Assembly: GCF_030272615.1 (NCBI RefSeq)
Contig: NC_081407.1
Coordinates: 268,044,075 to 268,108,074 of the forward strand
Length of the DNA: 64,000 nt
Direction: 5' to 3'
Origin: Cryptomeria japonica
Lineage: Eukaryota > Streptophyta > Pinopsida > Cupressales > Cupressaceae
Shown: piece after piece, positions 48,201 through 55,583 of the stretch
How positions within the stretch are numbered: the stretch's first letter is position 1
Layout of the letters: each line of letters opens with the position of its first letter
Translations under genes and position numbers: made by a program
Notes under the pieces: model-generated
Databases searched by the model: none
What the model was told of the DNA's origin: nothing
What the model saw: only the letters and a program-made list of their open reading frames with translations

Positions 48201-48562
48201 TCACCAATCGCCTCTGGAGTCAATGTTGCCAGTAACTTGTCGTCTGGTGTTGAGATTGTCTTCCGCTCCAGATTGTAACGCGCTGCACATTCCAAGACTA
48301 GATCTGGGCATTGAATGGCAGGAGGAAAGCCAGCTGCTGCAACTATTCCGCTTCTCACAATCTTGACAGTTGTCGAAGATGGATTGTGTCCTGCAGTTCC
48401 GAACATTCTTATCCTGAATGTAGCCCAGTTGAACGTGCCGAAATTGGTATCACTGATCTCTTCCCATCTCGAATTCAACCGAGAATGGGGAAGAAAACCC
48501 TTCGTCTCTGCTTTAATCATTGCTTGCCTGGAAATGTTAGCTGTCCTGCTAGGTTCCGCCAT
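45284..48562 (-). pseudogene. Family X long reading frame, copy B (one frame, stop codons only)
   Basis: From ATG at 48562 (MAEPSRTANISRQAMIKA) to the stop at 45284 the 1,093 codons stay in one frame; about six in-frame stops interrupt it, none by frameshift. Comparison with X-A shows most replace CAG or CAA (Gln). Features: N-terminal ~250 residues (FGIPSHYSMTYRTSSGAQAV, WMFFYIGEIMNSNTLIDWAR), then a KLPRYPSDKLILLELMRQL region with KKKKKQS, a basic patch KSTPKRPRIAKTKD, an acidic linker, and a C-terminal ~315-residue helical part with a likely coiled coil (KEKLLKAKAKCKRLKEENEL). No catalytic motif of known transposition enzymes is recognised. The role is unknown; a DNA- or RNA-binding structural protein is as likely as a recombinase. 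Confidence 0.8.
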
Positions 48563-50553
48563 CCTGGTAATATTTCAAAATGATGAAATAGAGACTAAGT
48601 ATAGAAAACTTTTCACTTCTTCACTCTTTCTTTCTTGAATCTCGCACGTGAAAAATGAAATGTTATTTCCAACTTATATACAATTCCCAAGAGGTACCAA
48701 ATAAGTAACTGCATTTATGGCGCGTCATACTTTCCTTAATTATGATGACATGCGAGGCGGTTTCCCATGCATGTGAGTTCGAATCCAGAACCTTCCTTAA
48801 AAGCTCCCAGTCATGCGTCATATTTTGGAAGATTCCTCCTGCTAACTCGTTGATTCTGTTCTTTCCAATTTTGGAGGGAGACTGTAGGATCTCTCTCGTG
48901 ATTTGCTCAATTCCACTCTGACTTGTCATCTCGTGCCGTCGAAGGAACTTTCCCAGCTTTTCTCCATATCCCTATTTTTTAGGGATCTTCCTAAATTTTA
49001 GGAGTCAGGTTCATTGGATGGGGAATTTCGTCCTGATTCGGAATCTATAAAAATTTCTATATTTGGCCAGGATTTGATGTCTAAAAATAGCAAAATTGAA
49101 AATTCACCCAAGGGGAATTTCTGTTTTTTAACCTTCCTTGACTCCTTGGATTCCGTGCCTTAGGCAAAATTTCAAATTTTCTGCTTGGGTGAAATTTTAC
49201 CACGCCAAGGATTCATGAGTTTTCTTTCTGTGAATGGCTTCTTGGATTCAGCGCCCCAGCCTATGCCCGGGCGCATTTTGGCCATGTCCATGGAATGATG
49301 GATTTTTGCACTTGTGAAAGCATTCTTGGTTTTAGCGCCTCAGGCCTGACCTGGCGCATTTTTGCCATGTCCAAGGAATGATGGAAAATTGCACTTGTGA
49401 AAGCTTTCTTGGTTTTAGCGCCCCAGGCCTGACCTGGGCGCATTTTTGCCATGTCCAAGGAATGATGGAAAATTGCAGTTGTGAATTACTTCTTGGTTTT
49501 AGCGCCCTAGCCCATACCTGGGCGCATTTTGGAGATGTCCATGGAGAAGTGGATTTTTCCACTATTTCAGGCTCTTCGTCAGGATATATATATGAAATAT
49601 AACATTTAAGTATAAGAAAGGAAAAAGACATATTGAAGATGTACTTTAAGTTATATTTCATATATACTTTCAGAATGTTTGAGAGTGGTTTCAGGTCCAT
49701 AGGAATCATAATGCAAATTCTGGATTTTGGAAGATCTTCCAAATTTCCAGACTTAGTCAAATTTCAGGCCATTTTCGGATCAGGATGACATTGGTGGATT
49801 GATGTGAATTTTTGGACTTGGATGATCATGCTTGCTTTCCTCTTCTGGAATAGGAGATCCAAACTTAGCCAAATTTTGACCACTGTCTGTGCTGAGATGC
49901 CACTTTGGGATTTTGAAGGTGGATTTTCCAAACTTAGAACAATTTTGTGCCTTCCACTTCAGGGATGATTCTCATACTTAGCCATTTTAGACCCCTGCCT
50001 ATCTGCTTTCAACTTTCCAGATTTAGAAGTGATTGTGCATGTTGATTCTTCGCTATCCGCTAGCCTGATCCTACCACAAATAGACTTTCCCGAAATAGAA
50101 ACTTTCCAAAATGTCAGAGTTAGAGCCTAAAACAGGACGCAGGAATGACTTACTATAAATAGAAACTTACTAAAAATAGTAAGTTTGATTTTTGGCGAAA
50201 TGGCGACATTCTGGGACTCGGAAAAATTCCTAAAAAATAGGGACTTTCTAAAAATATAAAGTTACTCCGTTTGGGCTCAAATTTTGCTGGGAGGTCCCCT
50301 GAAGGGTCCCGACTCCATTCGTATGTTTAGTTTTTCAAAAAACCTAACAGGGACCCCTAAAATCTAGGACAGAAGGCAAAACTCTAGAAAGAGGACAAAA
50401 CGGGCCCTAGACCTCACAGAATTTGCTAGACAGAGAAGCAGATTAACCCCAACTGACTCCCAAACACCTGCAACATGGAGAGATTGAAGAGATTGCCGCT
50501 AACACACACGAAAACGAAAGCCAAACGACCAAAAGGGCCAAAAAGCAAAGGGG
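48563..50553 (-). other. Non-coding leader of X-B with hairpins
   Basis: No gene. Includes the 84-bp repeat array at 49204-49565 and, at 50163-50186, the perfect hairpin with arms AAACTTACTA and loop AAAA that is also in X-A at 5925-5948. Several other CTAAAAATAG-type palindromes follow. Last comes a terminal hairpin zone (50554-50592) in which the outer stem has one mismatch compared with X-A. Confidence 0.6.
49204..49565. repeat. ~84-bp tandem repeats in X-B leader
   Basis: Units begin near 49204, 49288, 49371, 49455 and 49539 (last partial) with CCATGGAATG or CCAAGGAATG. Each has an imperfect inverted repeat GCGCCCCAGG/CCTGGGCGC. Diverged counterparts fill 4.7-5.6 kb in X-A. Confidence 0.8.
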
Positions 50554-50600
50554 GGCCCTATCTGGGATGGGGTGATGTGTGATTAGGTCACAACAAGTAC

Positions 50601-51966
50601 CAAAAGCCATCCAAGCGAATGTAGCCTTCACATGTGAATTTGAGATCTGGCACACACGAATTACTGAAGCTTGAAACAATGATTTTGAGGAAAAAAGTAG
50701 CAAACCCTTTTGCAAAAGAGTACCAACTCCAAAACTGACTGCAAGATACCACGGTTGCAGATGTTCACCCTGGCAGGTGCGACCCAAACTGACAGCAACA
50801 AAGCTTGATTTTTTAGGAGAAAAATCGATCAAAACCAGAGAACTTCGCGAATCACAAATCCCACGCGAACTTCGCGTATTACTGATGATTTTTGAGAAAA
50901 AAATCGTAAAAACCAACAAACAATTTTTGAAGAAAAAATCGTAAAAACCAACAAACAACTTTTGAAGAAAAAATCGTGAAAACCTAGAAATCCCACACAA
51001 GCTTTGCAAATGACAGATAACTAAAATCTTACGCGAATATTGCAGATTACAGATGAGATAATTTTTAAGGGAAAATCATAAACCCTGCGAACAATTTTTG
51101 AGGAAAAAATCGTGAAAACCCTCCCATGATTTTTTGTGGAAAAAATCAAAAAACCGACAAACAATTTTTCAAGAAAAAATCGTGAAAACCTTGGGACCTG
51201 TAAGACAAGGTCTGGTGAAAGCATGATACAAAAGAATCTGATTAAAAAATCAGAATAGAAGCAGCTGCTGAAAAAACTGAAGCCCTATAGGAGAATTCGG
51301 GCACGAATTTCGAGGTTTGGAAGAAACCCAAAAACTAAAATTTTCTGCACTTAAAACAACATAAACAGTGCCCAAAAAACAGCAAAAAACCCAACGTCCA
51401 CAAAAATAACAGAAATTGCGAACTGTTTTTAAATTCCAAGGCAAATTTGTTGGCACAAAATTTGAGGCTCGGAAAACAAGGCACCCAAAAAAGCTCTCGA
51501 AAAACCCACCAAGAATCTGAAAATAGAATACACATCCAACGGCTCAAAAATTGAGGCACGGAAAACGATGCACCCAGAAAAATATGACGACGACCCAGTT
51601 GAGGCCTCGAAAAACCCACCAAGAATCTGCAACTAGAAAAAACTTTCGACTTGAACTGAAGGGTCAAAAGTTAAAACCCTAGTCGAAAATTGCAGAAACC
51701 CTAGGAAAATTTTCAATCTGCAAAAAAAAACCTCCAGGTTGCAGGCCCGAAAATCTCCAAAACCCTAAAAAAAACATGAACTTCTGCCCAGCACAAAGAA
51801 ACTCGCCCACAAACCAGAAACCCTCGAAACCCACAAAAAACCTTCAAAAAAGCAAAATCGTTTTTGTATAAAAAAACAATAAAAAAAAATCTGAAAAATA
51901 TTCCAGAAAGAAGGCCATGAATTTTTATTAAAAAAATCGCCAAACTTTAAAGAATCCCATCGACCC
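50601..51966 (-). other. TE-D internal region, non-coding, hairpin-rich
   Basis: On the minus strand, blocks like GATTTTTTCCTCAAAAATTG repeat about ten times, each an imperfect palindrome. Open frames here are low-complexity Phe/Lys-rich shadows of this repeat and do not resemble gag. Confidence 0.6.
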
Positions 51967-51978
51967 GCTCTAATACCA
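51967..51978 (-). other. Primer-binding site of TE-D
   Basis: TGGTATTAGAGC on the minus strand next to the 5' LTR, one base different from the canonical initiator Met-tRNA site. Confidence 0.85.
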
Positions 51979-52288
51979 TGAAAAATAAATTGAATGAATG
52001 ATTCAATAATCGGATGATTACATTGAACGATATACACACGTATATATAGAAGTTACAAGACGATGTTCTATAATTAGAACATAACGTTAAAGTAAAAGAT
52101 TAAAAAGCTAAACGCTAAATTAAGTGTGAAAGCTAAATAAAGCTTAAAAGCTAATTAACTAAAAAGCTAAATGCTAAATAAAGCTTAAAAGCTAATTACA
52201 TAATAAAAAGCTAACTTAACAAGCTAAATAAGTTGATAACTTAAAATAAAAGATGACCATTATAGAAGATATTAATATTATTTTAACA
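51979..52288 (-). repeat. 5' LTR of TE-D
   Basis: 310 bp with the same termini as 43699-44002. Confidence 0.9.
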
Positions 52289-52293
52289 TGAAT

Positions 52294-52964
52294 TAATGTC
52301 AATCAATTAACCAAGCCAATAATCTATATGTTAATATATATTGATTAGACTAACAATGACTTGCTTATCAATATCGATTCTATTATTGATAAGTAATATT
52401 AACATTAATTTGCTTAATAGAAATCGGCTAAGATTGGTTAAATCTGAATGATCGAATTACCAAATATGTAAGGCCGATAGGCCATTCACATATTTGGTCT
52501 CAGCTGGTCACAAGGATTACTTCTGACGCTACATCATTAACAAGGAGGACATGAAAGAAAGATTAATTTGGAAAAGAATTTATTGTTCTCAAAAGGCAGC
52601 AATGGAGGGTGGTTGACTCAATTCTTATGTAAGTTGGTGACCCTTTCACCAATAACGCATAAAGGAGAAATCATTCCAAGCATTCAAGGATCACTATCCA
52701 ATCATCACTCATGAATCCATCAAAGCAAACCTTTCAACCATCCATCAATCATCAATCCCTCAAGAAATTAAGCAAACAATCAATCAGCAAGATCGAGCAA
52801 ACAATCATCGAATCTGTAGCAATCATCACTTCCTCTTGGGATCAAGAAAGAAAACAATTCAGCAATCAAGCATCGCTCTAACAAATCAACATTCATTCCA
52901 TAATCACTCACCAATATATCAAACCAGCATTCATTACATCATCACTCATCAACCATCTAATCAA
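52294..52964. other. Sequence flanking TE-D, unclassified
   Basis: AT-rich. A hairpin GGTGACCCTTTCACC lies near 52650, similar in position and type to the one at 43595 on the other side of TE-D, so both flanks may belong to one older repeat. Confidence 0.35.
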
Positions 52965-53103
52965 CAGTGTTCCACGGAAACGCATTTCCCCCTCCCAGGC
53001 CCAAGTCCCCCCGTCCCTGAAGCTTGTCCCCAAAACTTTTTCCCTTTGTCCCCCCGTCCCCGCGTCCCCCCGTCTCCCCGTCCCCAATGGCCGTGGAACA
53101 ATG
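52965..53103. mobile_element. 139-bp hAT-type MITE, GTCCCC-rich
   Basis: Terminal inverted repeats CAGTGTTCCACGG and, reversed, CATTGTTCCACGG. A perfect 8-bp target duplication CTAATCAA lies at 52957-52964 and 53104-53111. The 5'-CA start and 8-bp duplication fit hAT. The interior is a run of CCCCGTCCC-type words on the plus strand, related to the arms of the larger element at 55.58-58.56 kb. Encodes nothing. Confidence 0.9.
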
Positions 53104-53399
53104 CTAATCAACAATCACTTAATCATCACTCACCAATACCTCAAATAATCAAATCAAAGAAATTCATTCAATCATTGAAGACATCAACTTCGAATAGAAA
53201 CTGAGAGAAGAAACTAGATGATTGAGATATTAACAAGAAACGATCCCCAATTTAGTGGTTGGAATTATTTAAAAGAATCAAGTGGACCACCATTTAAATC
53301 AGCAAGTCCAAATTATTATCAGAAAGTTATAAGATTATTTAATGATTACCAATTAGCATAGCGAATTCCTTTAGCAATCTACTTTGAATTTATTGAAAT

Positions 53400-53610
53400 T
53401 TCTTGCAAATAGGAAGAATGGCCAGCCTTCTGAGTTCACGAGAGTTGAAGGAGCAGAAATCCTGCCATGATCGTGGGCCAGGAGGTGGAATGGACCAGAA
53501 ATCCTTTCCATGCTCCTGGGCTTGGTAGAGGAGGACAGCCAGCCTCCAAGGTGGACTGAGGGATGGAAAGGACCAGAAATCCTTCCATGCTCACAAGGAC
53601 AATTAGATGC
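53400..53610. repeat. Imperfect repeats with GGACCAGAAATCC
   Basis: The word GA(C)CAGAAATCC with a following CCATGCTC occurs three times in 170 bp with GGAATGG/CCATTCC-like complements nearby, suggesting a degenerate minisatellite. No gene. Confidence 0.5.
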
Positions 53611-53777
53611 TATCATGGATTCTAGATACTTAATGTTTTTAATGTTAATTTGTAGTGATTAATATTTTTGGCAAGCCCTAAACCAGGAATATCCCATAAA
53701 AGGCATTGCAATTGATAATTTTATTATAACGTTATATTGGTAAAGTTAATGTGATTGTCATCTTAAGTTGGAAATTG

Positions 53778-53857
53778 TAATGTCCCCATTTGGGATTTGC
53801 TTTAATTTTATCCCTGAGACATCAATTTTTTAAAATGAAGTGAGAATTGTAATTAAG
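53778..53857 (+). repeat. LTR start of the TGTAATGTCCCC gypsy family (fragment)
   Basis: TGTAATGTCCCCATTTGGG begins a sequence that soon diverges or is interrupted by the SINE at 53870. The matching LTR end was not located with certainty; GGGGACATCACA near 58635-58646 is a possible partner. Confidence 0.45.
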
Positions 53858-53869
53858 AATTAGAATTTT

Positions 53870-54003
53870 GTCGTACAACCTGAGTCGGCCTAGTGGTGGA
53901 GAACTTGTGCTCTTGGAATAGAGGTCATGAGTTCAAATCCCACAAAGGGGGTGGGGTATGTACACCTTATCAGCTTCAGCCCATTACCTATCAAAAAAAT
54001 AAT
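53870..54003 (+). mobile_element. tRNA-derived SINE, 134 bp
   Basis: Flanked by a perfect 12-bp duplication AATTAGAATTTT (53858-53869 and 54004-54015). Has an A-box-like CGGCCTAGTGGTGGAG and a B-box-like GAGTTCAAATCCC at tRNA spacing, a non-tRNA tail and an AT-rich end (AAAAAAATAAT). Structure and long duplication are typical of plant SINEs moved by LINE machinery. Confidence 0.9.
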
Positions 54004-54455
54004 AATTAGAATTTTATCAAAACTGAATACATTATATTACAATATTTAATTCAAAATTTTAAGAATGGTTTAGAAAATAGAACTTATCTTGATAATTTTC
54101 ACCGATTTGTATGTTTCAGATATAAGCCTTAATGTTATAATTATTACTGCATTACTGTTTAGCAGAGCCTGCAGATTAGAATAATAGACTCTTCCGAAGA
54201 TAGTTCTCACTCTCTACTTAATCGTCAAAGGCTATAAATGACGAAATTGCCCCAATGTACACTTTCACCCTTAAAGCATCCATGAAATAATATTGGAGAC
54301 GATGTATAGAATTGGCCACTGCACATGCACCAATGCCCCTTCTATGTTGGCAAATCAATTTTGTATTCCCTTCCATATACTCGTCAAGTCACCTAATATG
54401 ATAAGCTATGGAGAGTTGTATTGAATTCCCTGATTGTCCGATATATATATGCTAT

Positions 54456-54575
54456 GAATGAGATTACTTTATCGCTTATAGATGAAGTGATGAATGAATG
54501 AGATTAATTTATCGCTTATAGATGAAGGGATGAATGAATGAGATTACTTTATCACTTAAAGATGAAGGGACGATG
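54456..54575. repeat. 40-bp tandem repeat, three units
   Basis: Units at 54456, 54496 and 54536 differ by one to a few bases. Confidence 0.85.
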
Positions 54576-55052
54576 CTACGTCTGATATACAAGATATGCA
54601 GTGTTGATCCGATCTGGAGATATATACTTGCAACACCCGATGTCTTTTCTCTGGTCTAAATTGTGTTAATATGCAACCGGTTTCTCCCAAATGCTGTAAC
54701 CCTTATCTGCCCCTTCTGCCATGCCCCTTGGGGTGATTGTGAATGCCTTCTTATACCTTTGGGGGACTAATTAGCTACGCTGCCAAGAGACATGTCTTAT
54801 GTTAATGCACCACGTATTACTAATTTAGTTATTGATTATCCTTAACCAATCTTTGTCATATGATAAGCGCATATGTTATCTTATTCGATCTTACCTTGGT
54901 AGTGGTTGCTGGTGATTATAATCACTGCCTTTAGTATTTTATTCGTGTCTTCTGTATAACAGTAATAATGATTATTATGATTACTGCATTAATTCATTCT
55001 ATTTGCTGCCTCCACAGTGTTAACACAGTTGATCTGCCTCCCCATTCACCTT

Positions 55053-55255
55053 GGGCCACGTTGTAACTATATTGTATTTTAGTCTTTGATAATCTTAATC
55101 AATGTTGTTGGCCTTCTTAATCCTCTTCAAGATCGATATCTGATTATCATAAATGGGCCACGTTGTAACTATATTGTATTTTAGTCTTTGATAATCTTAA
55201 TCAATTTTGTTGGCCTTCTTAATCCTCTTCAAGATCGATATCTGATTATCATAAA
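55053..55255. repeat. 102-bp tandem duplication
   Basis: Two almost identical units, indicating a recent duplication. Confidence 0.9.
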
Positions 55256-55583
55256 CCACTGTCTATTGTGAGGGGACAATCTCTGACATCAGCAGTCATA
55301 TTTAACTTAATAATTAACTTTATTTAGGATGATTGTTATTCTATTATATATTTTTTATTGAATAGTTGTTTTTCTGAATTTATTCATTATTATATTTATT
55401 TTTTAGTTACTTTGTTATTTTGTCAATAATATAATATCGTAAAATTTATATTATTATGTGATAAATATGAAATCAATATTAATATTTAATAAATATAAAT
55501 TATATATTAAACTCATTTATTATTGTCATTAAGGTTTTATTTAGTTCATTATATTTATTTATTTAGTTTTATATATATATATA

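Larger units (their letters stand above)
44134..50595 (-). mobile_element. Family X element, copy X-B (complete, best preserved)
   Basis: 6,462 bp, left end TGTTGACGTG, right end GGTCACAACA, with a perfect 5-bp target duplication AGTAC (44129-44133 and 50596-50600). It interrupts TE-D internal sequence. The same sequence uninterrupted, with ATACT (minus-strand AGTAT) in place of the duplication, is at about 57740-57775 in the second TE-D copy. The terminal inverted match is only TGTTG/CAACA, and no direct terminal repeat was found. In order on the minus strand: terminal hairpins, ~2-kb leader with 84-bp repeats, a 1,092-codon frame, a TATA box, and a ~0.8-kb tail. Confidence 0.9.
43699..52288 (-). 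mobile_element. TE-D: non-autonomous LTR element, host of X-B
   Basis: LTRs at 43699-44002 (304 bp) and 51979-52288 (310 bp) with termini TGAAAAATAA...TTTTAACA on the plus strand. A perfect 5-bp target duplication TGAAT lies at 43694-43698 and 52289-52293. A primer-binding site and a polypurine tract are in the right places. Without the 6.46-kb family X insertion the element is about 2.1 kb and has no gag or pol. A second copy, rearranged, is at 55991-57902. Confidence 0.9.
54016..55580. other. Intron sequence with two tandem repeats
   Basis: No gene seen. Contains a 40-bp repeat in three units (starts 54456, 54496, 54536, to about 54575; word GAATGAGATTA) and a near-identical 102-bp duplication (55053-55154, 55155-55255; starts GGGCCACGTTGTAAC). 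The last 300 bp are very AT-rich. Confidence 0.6.

Noticed and set aside
45284-48562. Family X frame as an expressed host gene family
   Set aside because: All three copies are broken and lie within units with defined ends and target duplications, so they are parts of a mobile element.
45354-48638. Plus-strand open frames across the family X copies (for example 45354-45737, 48315-48638)
   Set aside because: They are complementary-strand shadows of the minus-strand long frame and are not conserved as proteins between copies.
44134-50595. Helitron interpretation of family X because of the terminal hairpin
   Set aside because: Helitrons insert between A and T without target duplication and end in CTRR with a TC start; here 5-bp duplications and TG...CA ends are clear.
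50443-52037. Minus-strand Phe-rich frames in TE-D interior as gag or a membrane protein
   Set aside because: They arise from the repeated ATTTTTTCCTCAAAAAT block, change frame constantly and show no gag motif.
53870-54003. tRNA gene
   Set aside because: The A- and B-box-like parts do not fold into a cloverleaf by eye, and the long target duplication and AT-rich tail indicate a SINE.
54990-55260. CRISPR-like or satellite array
   Set aside because: Only two directly adjacent 102-bp copies with no spacers; a simple tandem duplication in a eukaryotic genome.
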